A DNA stretch of 64,000 nucleotides. Origin: Pyxicephalus adspersus. Lineage: Eukaryota > Chordata > Amphibia > Anura > Pyxicephalidae. The position numbers and the translations under genes were made by a program. Shown piece after piece: positions 25,301-35,013 of this stretch. Each line of letters begins with the position of its first letter. Within the stretch, counting starts at the first letter, position 1. The notes beneath the pieces are model-generated. The model saw nothing but the letters and a program-made list of their open reading frames with translations. It did not search any database and was not told the DNA's origin. Location of the stretch: contig NC_092859.1 in NCBI RefSeq assembly GCF_032062135.1, positions 71,470,985 to 71,534,984 of the forward strand. The letters run 5' to 3'.

Positions 25301-28020
25301 CACCAGCTATTTAGAAATTTCAGCATCTTACATACATGCCTCGAGTGAAGCATGGATTAACTCCCAGGCTGCAAAAGCTTTTACGCTGCAAAGGTGAGGA
25401 TCTTGAGGTCAGGCTGCATTAAAGGCACATGGAAAACAATCTGTAGGGGAAGGGTAATGCTCCACAGGTCAATGAACCTTCTAGCGTCTTATAATGCAGG
25501 TGCATCATACTGCAGGTCACTGAGCAGATAAGTGCAAAATGACAGCGTGGTCAGAGGGTAAATCTGCAGATAACTCGTTCTTTCTAGGCTACATATTGCT
25601 TTGTTTGATGTACATATTTTTTTAGTTCTATGTACAACAGAAAATAGCTGTTTTTTTAGTGGTTCAACATTTAGCTAAAAAGAGAGATAAGCTGATGAGT
25701 CTTCACCTTTATTTTTTTTTTGTTACCAATGTACTCCCAAGCTCCCTAAGTGTAACTGAACTTTAACATAGAAAAATTAGGTCTCCTACACTGTGCTGTG
25801 TGGTAGACTCATGGAAAATTGCATTGCAACAATACAAATCTTTTGGCAAGTTTAAACAGCTCAGATATATTTCACTTCTGTATTTACTAGGGGTTTCCTA
25901 TAAACAACCAAAGGCAAATAAATATTTAAAGTAACTTATCTACCCATAATAAAACATAAATGTAAAAACATGGTTATTAGGTTAGTACTGTATCTTTTAG
26001 TAAGTTTAAAGTTTTTTGTAAAATGGAAATCTGCAATTAAACCATCATTTTACATTGGATATGCATCTTCCAAAATCCCCATTAAAGCATTTTAATAATT
26101 TAATGTTTTGATTATCCTGTTCCTTCACCAATGGATTAAGCTCAGTGCCATTCAAGTGCAAATATCTCAAAGTTGCAGAAGTTGAGATTAATCAGCCGCG
26201 GAGGTAGAAAACACGCAGTATGAGCCAAGAGCACACTGTGGATGAGATTTAAATGGACCACAATGTCCTTCAAAATTACACTGCTACTAGCCAAATCTAT
26301 TGGAAATTCAATAAAGTGGAAGCTGTGTAACTCCACTATGTTCATATCACATATTTCATAATTCAGAAGACTTAAATAGAATTTTTTAGTCTTCATTCTT
26401 CTTAGGCAATCACAATATAATGTTTTTTTTGGAGATCCTAAGTGAGTTTAAAATACGATCATTCATTTTATTAGATGTCGCCACTCATCAATGTCTATAG
26501 TAAAGTAATATGTTATTACTAGGTAAAATAAATAAAATATAATATTTAGACTTGAGGCAGTAGCTGTTATATTCTGGATAATCAAAATTGTGTTGTGGAA
26601 ATAGTGGAATTTTGGTGCATTTTGCATATTAGAGTGAGCACTTAAGGCAATGCAAAAAAATGCTTATAACTTTTACATTAATGTTATATAACTTAGAATG
26701 TTTATGCTGCACTATTGAAAGAGTGATATTGGTATTTAGATAATATGGTTCAGTCTGCTTTGCACAAGGTCATCTCACTTATATATTGCCTTAATAAATA
26801 AGACAAGCAAATTGTAGTAATGTTATACAAATCTAAATGTATTCAAATCAAATCCCAGGTTCCTAGAAAAGTAGGAAAAGCTAAGTTATCCCTGATTTTT
26901 GAATCACACTTTAAGATGTTATACCTTTCAGTTTTTTTAAACTCTGAGAAATCATTTTAGGAAAATGTTATTGACCTCAAGTGCTGTTTTTTTATCTTTG
27001 CAGGATGAAGGATGGGTCATTGTTATCAAAAACCTCTCAAACAGCATTAATGCATATGAGCTGAAGAAAAGGTTTGAAGTCTTTGGAGAGATCCTCGAAT
27101 GTCAGGTCCATAGTAAGAACAGGTAATGAAAAATTATTTTTCCCTTTTAGTATCTAGTGCTGAGAATGAATACAGATATAGACCTAATGTTTAATGTTCC
27201 AGTTCTAAAGCTTTTATGCTTTCTTCTGTCTCTAGATAATTACACAGTGGATTATGTAATGTACCTCATTGCTAGTTTGAGTAGAGCTATGGAAGTTTCA
27301 TTTGCTAGTATCTATGGTTTGGGACCTTAACGATATCGTGACACTCAGGCCCGTTACCTAATTTATTCAAACTAGTATTTATTGGGGCTGAATATGTCAT
27401 GTTTGTCAAGATTACAAAAGGAGGCACAGGAAAATAACTTTTAAATTTACTTTTTTCCCTTTTAGTCGGGAGAAATATGGATTTATTACCTACCGATGGT
27501 CAGAGCATGCTGCGTTGTCTCTAAAGAAGGGCCCCTCTCTAAGAAAAAAGAATGAACCAATTTTTCACATGAGCTACGAAGGTCCCAGACATGTTTTCCG
27601 GACCAAATATCGCCATCCAGGTAAAACTCACAAGCAAACGTTGCATATTGTTGTTTTTTTTTTTCTTGTCGAAGAAATATGAGTTGTACGTGTGTGTATA
27701 TATGTGTGTATGTGTACATTTAAAGTTTATAGAAGGAAGATATGATTTTTCCCTTCATTTGTTCAACTGACCGGAAATGATTTAGGACATTGCATTTTTG
27801 GCAAAAGTATTTTCTGTACTGAAAATGTTCTACAAAATTCTGCCATCACATTTAGGAACTGATGACCTACAATTTTATTCAGTTGGTATTTAGTTTAATC
27901 ATTCTTTAGTAGTGTGTTATTGAATTATACTGACTGGTACACATTCTGTTATTAGATTCAGAGCCCTCGTCAACTGTAATGAAGAAAAAGTCCATTGATT
28001 ATGACAACTTTCGTCGATGA
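10213..28020 (+). CDS. PPARGC1B: PPARGC1B (PGC-1 beta), spliced gene, exons 2 to last
   Basis: Nuclear coactivator that docks on nuclear receptors (ERR, PPAR families) and drives mitochondrial and lipid-metabolism genes. Exons read from the sequence: 10213-10380, 12983-13180, 16810-16926, 17359-18421, 20718-20754, 21365-21429, 22496-23207, 24517-24586, 27004-27122, 27466-27620, 27956-28020. All introns are GT-AG, phases match at every join, and the total is 2769 bp. Landmarks in order: acidic region with [19 protein letters not shown] and LEDLL motifs, YMHTYCLP block, [20 protein letters not shown] block, FGDHDYCQV (HCF-1 motif), [13 protein letters not shown], and an RRM with RNP1 [18 protein letters not shown] and DDSELFQ fit PGC-1 beta rather than PGC-1 alpha. 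The long glutamate run of the human protein is missing. Exon 1 (26 residues in human) is outside the window. The C-terminus is odd (see last exon). Confidence 0.96.
10873..11129. mobile_element. Degraded hAT-like non-autonomous element
   Basis: The left end CAGCCTTTCT and right end AGAAACACTG are inverted, with flanking octamers atctaagt and gtctaagc sharing six bases. The interior is T-rich with no coding content. Weaker than the 4106 copy. Confidence 0.6.
12188..12478. other. Assembly gap (291 N)
   Basis: Run of unknown bases inside PPARGC1B intron 2. Open frames spanning it are meaningless. Confidence 0.99.
12983..13180 (+). CDS. PPARGC1B: PPARGC1B exon 3
   Basis: A 66-codon exon, phase 0 on both sides (tcttttcag before, gtaagaac after). 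It begins [20 protein letters not shown], the counterpart of the human segment NEALLAELTKTLDDI, followed by an acidic, proline-containing stretch and ending TEDELSI. The final residues join the next exon to make the first LXXLL box. The middle is less conserved than the ends, as in other PGC-1 beta proteins. Confidence 0.95.
13181..16809 (+). other. PPARGC1B intron 3
   Basis: About 3.6 kb, AT-rich. No exon, RNA gene or repeat that I can name; scattered open frames have no recognisable protein features. Confidence 0.6.
16810..16926 (+). CDS. PPARGC1B: PPARGC1B exon 4: first LXXLL nuclear-receptor box
   Basis: A 39-codon exon, phase 0, after gttttacag and before gtaaag. It starts [10 protein letters not shown], a canonical LXXLL motif (residues 1-5 of the exon) equivalent to the main nuclear-receptor-docking box of PGC-1 proteins. 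It then carries SSYRQAG, matching a human PGC-1 beta segment (AWRQAG), and ends HRQCIK. Intron 3 ahead of it is about 3.6 kb. Confidence 0.95.
17359..18421 (+). CDS. PPARGC1B: PPARGC1B exon 5: large central exon with LXXLL boxes
   Basis: The largest exon: 1063 bp, 354 codons plus one base, phase 0 in and phase 1 out (gtaagc). Recognisable blocks: CTELQRHL (residues 17-24), an acidic serine-rich stretch, [13 protein letters not shown] (84-96), [11 protein letters not shown] with a second LXXLL (159-169), [15 protein letters not shown] (172-186), [11 protein letters not shown] (260-270), and a distal LEDLL (331-335). The YMHTYCLP and [12 protein letters not shown] blocks are nearly identical to human PGC-1 beta. 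The human glutamate run between them is not present; only short acidic clusters occur. Opposite-strand open frames here are shadows. Confidence 0.96.
19293..19560 (+). repeat. CpG-rich repeat module, copy 1
   Basis: Begins with AT hairpins (ttttgtattg aatc caatacaaaa at about 19319-19342), passes through a CpG-rich block with gacgtcacgggg, ends in a gtaagt donor-like site at 19501, and carries the stem accccgagtgtgattcgggc at 19527-19546. The same order of parts occurs at 40094-40400. Sits in PPARGC1B intron 5. Confidence 0.7.
19658..19778. repeat. Imperfect inverted repeat in PPARGC1B intron 5
   Basis: The left arm attgggggaatttcccaag / atcataaattccccagtg pairs with the right arm cactggggatttatgaat / ttgggcaattcccccag. 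The arms are about 40 bp with a 35-bp loop. Looks like a short MITE remnant. Confidence 0.7.
20718..20754 (+). CDS. PPARGC1B: PPARGC1B exon 6: 37-bp microexon
   Basis: A 37-bp exon between ctttcag and gtaagc, phase 1 in and phase 2 out. Joined to its neighbours it reads [12 protein letters not shown], aligning with DSPRCLMLALSQ of human PGC-1 beta just before the SVELCGTAG block. Too short to be found by open-frame length; both splice sites and the reading frame support it. Confidence 0.9.
20755..22495 (+). other. PPARGC1B introns 6 and 7
   Basis: Two short introns around exon 7 (20755-21364 and 21430-22495). No repeat or RNA gene recognised. A poly(T) run lies near 21764-21779. Confidence 0.6.
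21365..21429 (+). CDS. PPARGC1B: PPARGC1B exon 7
   Basis: A 65-bp exon (tttgcag before, gtaaca after), phase 2 in and phase 1 out. Reads [20 protein letters not shown] then A, with the glycine completed by the next exon. It matches the human [14 protein letters not shown] segment, which continues directly into LTPPTTPP. Clear despite its length. Confidence 0.95.
22496..23207 (+). CDS. PPARGC1B: PPARGC1B exon 8: LTPPTTPP block and HCF-1 motif
   Basis: A 712-bp exon, phase 1 in and phase 2 out. It opens [16 protein letters not shown], carries [13 protein letters not shown], then FGDHDYCQV at about residues 88-96 (the DHDY motif by which PGC-1 proteins bind host cell factor 1), [25 protein letters not shown], and an acidic [17 protein letters not shown] stretch. 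It ends in a short basic/serine region ([16 protein letters not shown]), a reduced counterpart of the SR region in PGC-1 alpha. The upstream frame stays open into the intron; the start is set by the ttgaag acceptor and the phase. Confidence 0.95.
23208..27003 (+). other. PPARGC1B introns 8 and 9
   Basis: Introns 23208-24516 and 24587-27003, split by exon 9. AT-rich, no recognisable coding or RNA feature; open frames on either strand lack family signatures. Confidence 0.6.
24517..24586 (+). CDS. PPARGC1B: PPARGC1B exon 9 (tandem NAGNAG acceptor)
   Basis: A 70-bp exon encoding a basic linker, [20 protein letters not shown] then EK, just before the RRM, like the RHARKRREK stretch of the human protein. 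The acceptor is tcctagcag: use of the first AG (exon from 24517) or the second (from 24520) both keep frame and differ by one serine codon. The donor gtaagt at 24587 leaves phase 0. Confidence 0.85.
27004..27122 (+). CDS. PPARGC1B: PPARGC1B exon 10: first half of the RRM
   Basis: A 119-bp exon after tttgcag. It reads [20 protein letters not shown] then [27 protein letters not shown] is RNP2 of an RNA-recognition motif, and [11 protein letters not shown] is a PGC-1 hallmark in human, here [11 protein letters not shown]. It ends in phase 2 (AG), completed to serine by the next exon. Confidence 0.96.
27123..27955 (+). other. PPARGC1B introns 10 and 11
   Basis: Introns 27123-27465 and 27621-27955 on either side of the second RRM exon. 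A short (TG/TA)-rich stretch lies at about 27686-27715. Nothing else seen. Confidence 0.6.
27466..27620 (+). CDS. PPARGC1B: PPARGC1B exon 11: second half of the RRM
   Basis: A 155-bp exon after cttttag. It reads [40 protein letters not shown] and [19 protein letters not shown] is RNP1, and [17 protein letters not shown] is almost identical to human PGC-1 beta. Ends in phase 1 before gtaaaa. Confidence 0.96.
27956..28020 (+). CDS. PPARGC1B: PPARGC1B last coding exon, short C-terminus
   Basis: The exon after ttattag reads [20 protein letters not shown] then R and TGA at 28018-28020. The start (DS) and KSIDYDNF align with the PGC-1 C-terminus (DSN...KSKY--MDF). In human PGC-1 alpha and beta the protein continues DSLLKEAQ or DSLLQEAQ to the end. 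Here the stop cuts that off, yet the +1 frame from 28017 reads DDSLIKEE, closely resembling the missing tail. Either a one-base-type frameshift (biological or assembly error) or a true shorter C-terminus. Confidence 0.88.
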
Positions 28021-28967
28021 CAGCCTTATAAAGGAGGAGTACCTCAATACCTCAGACAAGGCACTTCCAAGATGTTTACGTTTTTTTGAAACAAAAAAAA
28101 AAATGGAATAGAAAAACAAAAGACTTGATCCTTTAAATTGATGTTTACATTGAACAAAGCTGCTTCTGTATGTGATTCTATCCCATAGTGTTGCTGTCTC
28201 ACTGCCACATTTTAGAAATGTTGCTTTTCCAGGTATGTCTGTGAAACCTCCTGTCCTCCCCTTTCCCTTGTGGTCGCAGCTACGTTCTCCATAACATTTT
28301 GTCTGTAGTATGTGGAAAAACAAAACCCAAAAACAAAAAAAAATGTCTTTTGTGAATAGTCTGAATTACAAAACTAATTTTAATTGGGGGGATAAGGTGT
28401 ATATTCTTAAAAATAATAATGTATTTATGGTTCACATGTACTGTATTTCAGATTGTTGTTTGCTTCATCTTGAACTATGCACTCTAGTGAGGTGTTTGCA
28501 AAAGATCAGAATTAATCCTCAGTTTTTAAATAATCATTATCAAAAAGCAGGGCATTGTAAACAATAGATGTGACATTGCAGTTAAAGAGATTCATGTTTA
28601 ATATATCTATATATATATTTAGTGGTATCTGTATAAATAGCACATAGTAAGAGTAAAATATGTTTTTCAAAGACACTGGATTGCACGCACATTGTGGAAA
28701 CGCCACACTTTGAGACTTTCCCGCCTTTCACTTAAGCCTCTGAGGGAGTTGCTTCAATAGCAATTTATTATGTGCACAGTACTTTACAAATGAAACAATG
28801 AATCTATCAGTGTAAATACCACATTCCTTCATTTTTTTCTGAAGTACAGTACAAAGGTTTGTGGCGTAGATAACCCATAAGTCCATCTTGTAACGTATAC
28901 ATTTTTGATATGTATACTTTTGTCAGTATCCATTAACAGTTTGAACATGTTATCTATACATTTACAG

Positions 28968-29393
28968 TTAGGTCCATAAATATTTGGACAGACACAACTT
29001 TTTTCCAATTTTGGTTCCGTACATTACCACAATTAATTTTAAATAAAACAACTCAGATGCAGTTGAGCTGCAGACTTTCAGCTTTAATTCAGTGGGTTGA
29101 ACACTGTCATTGCCAGCAAAAGGGTATTCAACCAAGTATTAGAAATGAACATTTTATTTTCAGCTTTTTAATTTGTCCAATTACCTTTAAGCCCCTGAAA
29201 TGAAGTGATTGTGTAAAAAAAGGCTTTAGTTCCTCACATTTTTAATGAAATCTTGTTGTTCCACTTGCTGAATTAAAACTGAAAGTCTGCAGTTCAACTG
29301 CATCTATGTTGTTTCATTTAAAATTATTTGTGATAATGTACACAACCAAAATTAGAAAAAAAGTTGTCTCTGTACAAATATTTATGGACCTAA
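28968..29393. mobile_element. DNA transposon with long terminal inverted repeats
   Basis: The left end ttaggtccataaatatttgg and the right end, reverse-complemented, ttaggtccataaatatttgt continue pairing for roughly 120 bp (acaactttttt, attttggtt, gcagttga-ctgcagactttcag). No transposase in the 426-bp element. The end sequence is one I know from many fish and frog genomes, usually grouped with Tc1/mariner-type non-autonomous elements; the exact family is not certain. Confidence 0.85.
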
Positions 29394-32300
29394 TAGCTTG
29401 CACCCCACTGTCTGCAAAAAGAAAAACAAAACAATAAACTTGACATAAATTGAAAGAAGTACAAAATAAATGCTTTGAATATTGTCAGTGTCAACCAACC
29501 AGCTTCCCCTAAAGATAATGGAATGGGGGAAAGGACATGCTGATCGGTTGCCCAGGGGTACATTTTCTTTCAAAGCCTATTATTTTTGATCCAGCAAATT
29601 GTAATTAGATGCCCTGTAAGAAATGTGGAGCTAAATGTTAGTGTCCAAAGTTGCCATTGACAAGTCAGATGTATCTGTATCACTCATAGTATGTGTTAAT
29701 TTCCAAAGATTATTACGGAGATCTGTCTCCTTATCACCTTATAGTATGCAGTGAATTCATAATATCACTATGTGACAGCAATACACACCTGAAATAATAG
29801 TCATCTTGTTGTAACAGAGACTTAATTACTTGTATTAACGAAGAAACGATCATCGTTTTAACACCTGATTTAGGTGTTTCTCAAAGCAAACCTGTGCTTT
29901 GTCCACACATTGCAAAACAACAGATTTCCTTTATTGCCCCTCACCCAGGCAATGTATATTCACCCTTCCTTTGCTTCGAGCCCATCCATTCAGGTATCAA
30001 GAACAATTGAAAAATTGGGTACCTTCAGGTATGAAGGACCATGTGGCTTCCTCCCTCTTCCTAAGATGACAGGGCTGGTGTTTGGCCCAGTGCTGTCACT
30101 TGGCATTAAGGAATATTCCTTAGCCCTGTGTAAGCTTAGGCTGTTTAAACAACAGAAAAAAAATATAAATAACCATATTATAAATAATCTTGATACCCTT
30201 GATATATTCTTGATATATCATATCTTGATATATTATTTTTTTCTTTTTTTTTCTCTCTCTATTTACTGAGCTGGGTAAAACTACTTTTGGAGAGAGTCCA
30301 TTTTACATTGACATGGGGTAGTGTAGAATGACTCTAAACTTAGATTCCTTACTTTTGGTGGCTAGGTCTCAGAGGAGCAGAAAGCAGAGGGAATTAATAT
30401 TGCTGGTGAGGGGGGCATGGAAGTGAACCTATTGCTTTGCTTTTCCTGGCAAAACACACACTTACTACAGTGCAGGTTTCAATTCAAATAGTGGCTGTGA
30501 AATCATAAGCACCACTTTTAAGACAACGAAAAAGGTGGCCTGTTATTTCTAAGGATAAAAAACATTGTGTAAAAGCCATTATGTCCAATAACACAAATGT
30601 TGTGAATATTCTTATTTTGGGAACAGGGACTGCAAAAGCTGCTTAATATATGTTTACCAGGGTAGCTTAGAATGTAGGATTAAGCCATTTTGTGTAGATT
30701 AGGAGACATAGCCTTACTACTTTAAATAGTTACCGGCTGATGGACTTCTTCCGGTTTTATTTTTCTTATATTTTGCCAAAGTTTCCAGCAGCTCCCACAA
30801 CCCTGGGTAGGATTGAACATACCTCTTTGGCAAACACCTTATTGTAGATCTGCCTCTCTGTCATAGTATTCCCATAAAATGTTTACATGTGATTGCTATA
30901 GAGTTTACTGTAGAAAAAAAAACAAAAACAAAAAGATATATAGCTATATAAATATATAAGTATATAATATATGATGCCCTTAGGGTGATTAGTAATGTCA
31001 TGTGTTGTGCTGATAGTTTTGAGAACAAAATGGAGCATTGGTCACCTGACTCAAAGCATACAGTTTACCTAAAGCCCATGATGCCTTGGGGTTCAAATTG
31101 TATCAAGATCAATGGTCAATAGATTTTTTAAACCGTTTTTTTTTCTAGGCAGGTTTCTTGTTTGTTTCATTTAGCCTGCCTATGACTGTATTGTCGCCTG
31201 CTTGTAAAGGTCATTAGTGCTTCCTTTTGGTGACCAGATTTCCTTTTTCACAGAAGACCTGATAGAAGATGCTTTTATGACCAAGTCTTTATTCTTGGTG
31301 TACATATTCAGTGGATTAAAAAAATGTATTTGTTTCCATGAGGCCTTTAGACTATTGTTTAGCAAGCTTATTGTTCTGCACTTATGCAATGCTTACCTAC
31401 TTGCACAGGTAGTTACATAGCAGGCCCATCTTTAGTATGTTCATCTGTAATCCAGGTCTGATCCTTTTGATTTTAATGTTACACACTTAACACCTATGAA
31501 TGTATTTTATGTAGATCGTGGCCTGTGATCAAACAGTAACAGTGGCAATCAATTTTTAGTGCAAACTCTTACTATGGAATCATGCAGTGTCTGTTTATGG
31601 TGTTACTTATCTGTCATTTGGTCTTTGGGTTTACCATATTTGTCAGTATGAAAAGGGTATTACTGGTTTAGATAGATTTAAAAGACTACAACATGAATAA
31701 TATACTGAATGAATATAGCATTTTTTTGGTAATATGCCTACATATGCAAAAGAAGGGAGTTATGTATAAAAGGAAAAAACATTTACTTTATGTGAATATT
31801 TAGCTAGTGCCATTTTTCATACAATGTCTATGAGAATGGAGCAGTTTAAAGCTAAACTTTGAACACAAAACTTTTAATTAAAATCTTTATTACCATAGAT
31901 TATATAAATCCACTTTGTGTGCACCAAATGCCTTCAAAAACCCCAGATATTTACCATGGAAAAGTAGTGATGGCATTATCACTATACTGCATGTGTGAGA
32001 ACAGAGCCTTACAGGGGACGCTTCAGGCTTTCTCACTGCAGACTGCCTACAGAAACCTACAAGGGGGTGGATACAAGACCAGTCACACTGCACAAAGAGA
32101 ATTGGCAGTGGTTGGTCTTTGTTACAGGAAGCTGCTTGATTACTTTACAGATCTTGAAACAATGCACAAAAGACCTCAAGAATAAAATTAGAATACTCAT
32201 GCCTTTTGTATTTAGACAATATTTGTTTAGCTTTAGCCTTGTATGACATAACACCACAGTTGTGTAAGGCTGTGATGGAGGATAGAGGATAAAGGTTTCT

Positions 32301-34453
32301 GTAAGCATACACATGTTTGCAGTGCACCGCCCTTTCCTCTGGCAATGCATTAATTTACAATTGTATATCTTGATGCTGCTTAGCAGTGGGTTACCATTGA
32401 GTCTGGGCCCACTTCTCTTTGTCCACCTCCAGCTGCCATATTGCTTTGAGCTCTGCAAGCACGGTATGAAAATCCACCATATGTAAGTTATCTTCTGCCA
32501 TTTATTTCAGAACGATCTATCAGCCAAACTGACCTCACTAACAAATTAGGAAATAAAGGAACACTTGAGGGGGCAGGTCACCACCTCATGTGTTTCACCA
32601 TGTGGTTTCACCAGGCTCCCCACGGTAATTTATATACAAAGGACCTATAATTGGATACCCTATCATTTTAGTTTGTTATATTACAGTATCCTGGCTAATT
32701 AATTCAGAAACCTACATTTCTGCATAGTCACATGTTTTCTTTTCCAATTTACCACACAATTATTGGATACAGTATACAAAAACAAAGTTGTTATCTTCTA
32801 TATTACAAGAACATGCACCTTTAACATATGTATAGGAAAAAGTATTATGTATCCTATAGGCAATAGATTGGATTATTATTTTTTTAAATGTGCTTTCAAT
32901 GCTAGTTTTAGGCACTAAAATAAAATTATTTTCTTATGCCTAATGCTCTCCTGTAGTATATTGTAATTAGGTATTTGCTGGTATACCCTCCTGTAGCTTG
33001 CTGAAGTTTTTTTTCCACTGGATTATAAGAAAGAAAGCAATATATTTGTTCCACATGGCCATGTCACATCTAAGACGTGAATTGCATTAATAATCTCTTT
33101 CAATAAGCCAAAATTCTCTTGTTAAATGTGACAGGTCCGCAAAACTCACCAATCCCCCAAATGTGCACACGGTCTGTTCAATATTTGTCCGATCATTATT
33201 ATAATAGATAATTCTTTCTCTTCCCATTTCCTTTCACCAGTTTATGTTGTCCATTGCTTTTGATGTTTTCTTTGATTTCCTTGTGTTATTTTTATATAAG
33301 TGAAAATTAATCATTTTTGTACAGTTTTCTAATTTCACATTATGTTCAACATGTACATTTTCCTTTTTTGTGGTTTTTTCACCTGTGTAATTACACTATG
33401 TGTTTTTCTTTTAACATTGCCCATCTTGAGCATCCTTAAGCAATAGTGTGAGAAATCATGGCGTCCAAGTTACTGACTTGCCCCCTATTGCTATGCAATA
33501 GTATAGGATCGCTGTCTAATAATCTCTCTAGTTAAGATTGCCCAAAAATGGGTTAATTTATTGAAAGTGGGAATGAAGGGAGCCCATGTTGTGATTCAAA
33601 CGCTTTCCAGTTACTGATTGAACCTGATTGGCTAGTACATTACATAGACACCCCAACTCTTTCCCATTGTACTCCTGCTGCAGACCAGGTTAGGCAAAGC
33701 ATGCTGTGATTCCCATAGCCTGTCTCACGTATTTCAGGAGCAGGACAGAAAGTGATCTGGTTAATATGGGCAACACAAATACTTTCAGCCACTTTTTTTT
33801 TTTAGTTGGACTAAGATTTAGAAAAACCTATTGGTTTTCTGTGATTCCATCAAGACAGTGAGTTTTTAACCCTTGCAACCTAGAATGTAATACTCAAGAT
33901 CACAGTGCATGGGGCATTATTAACAATCTAGTGTGAATATGGGTAATAAAAAATGTTTTTGTATGATTTCATGTTTTTCATTAGGATTGTGTATGGATTT
34001 TCACCATACCACATCAGTTTATTTATGATTACATTATAAATCTATTTTTTTGTATGAACACTGCTAATTATTGAATTAATGGTTAATATGAATGATTCAT
34101 TTGTTGTTTTGTTTTGTTAATGGTAGAGGGTTTTTTCTTCTTTTTATATTTCACTTTTTCAATTTAGTTCTGTTATAACTTTTATTTATGTAACATACAT
34201 TTTACCCTCAAATGACATACATTTTCTTGACTTTTTTTAAGTGTGATTTACTGTCTACCTTATAAAGAAAGAGGATGTTTTATTGTATTTTTACATTAAG
34301 ATCGTATAGTTTCGTAGATAATTTAACCAAAATCGCTCAGTGTATTATCCAGTGAGTAAAAGTATATTTTAAACTGTGTAAATACTTTCTGGACTGGCTT
34401 CTTTTATTCAAATTCTATTCCTCTGGATAAGGAGTTTCTTGTTTACATTACAG

Positions 34454-34545
34454 AATAAACTGTAGAATCTCTACGTTCATGTACTGTAAATAGCAGATGT
34501 GTTCAGCCTATGAATAAAACTATACCATTGATGGTAAAGACCTAA
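34454..34545 (+). other. Candidate poly(A) site of PPARGC1B
   Basis: Two AATAAA hexamers (34454-34459 and 34513-34518) are followed by a U/GU-rich element (tttgtcttgttgttct, about 34553-34568). This is the standard layout for cleavage near 34530-34550. Assignment to PPARGC1B is by position and strand only. Confidence 0.45.
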
Positions 34546-34866
34546 CCGCTACATTTGTCTTGTTGTTCTACCTTATTACTTCTTACACATGGATGAGAGT
34601 TTTCTATTCATTTATTACATTTTATTAATATACTTTTTTTTTTTGATGTGGGCGCTGGTTGATGTCAGTGGAGACCTGATCTAATGGCACCATTGCATTT
34701 CTGCAGCGACTGACCATATTCAATCTTTTGCTGGCTGTAATAAGTACTAATATTACAGTGATCATGTAAAGGCAAATGTCAATGTTTTGTTCTTCTATTG
34801 AGGGCTCTCAAGGAGAGCTCCTTAGCAGTTAATTGCCAGTGCTAAAGCCATCTACTATCACTTAAA

Positions 34867-35013
34867 GATCTATTTATAAAACAGGGAATCATACATTCCT
34901 TCAAACATTCCCTTGCGGGAATCTTTTAGGTCCATATGTTTCAATGGCAGTAATTGATTCCCACAAGGGAATGTTTGAAGGAATATCTGATTCCCTGTTT
35001 AATAAATAGAGCC
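34867..35013. repeat. Palindromic MITE-like element, family copy 1
   Basis: The left arm aaacagggaatcatacattc / cttcaaacattccctt pairs with the right arm aagggaatgtttgaagg / gattccctgttta. The arms are about 50 bp, with a loop containing ggcagtaattga. Partial copies of the same sequence lie at 36848-36900 and 59915-59952. Confidence 0.8.

Larger units (their letters stand above)
28021..34545 (+). other. PPARGC1B: Probable PPARGC1B 3' UTR
   Basis: No further coding potential follows the stop. The stretch is AT-rich on the coding strand and the first good poly(A) arrangement is at 34454-34545. A 3' UTR of this size is plausible, because mammalian PPARGC1B has a multi-kilobase 3' UTR. Contains an inserted DNA transposon (28968-29393), TA-rich patches near 30190-30235 and 30935-30975, and several UGUAAAUA-like words. 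Extent is inferred, not demonstrated; short open frames inside look like chance. Confidence 0.4.
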
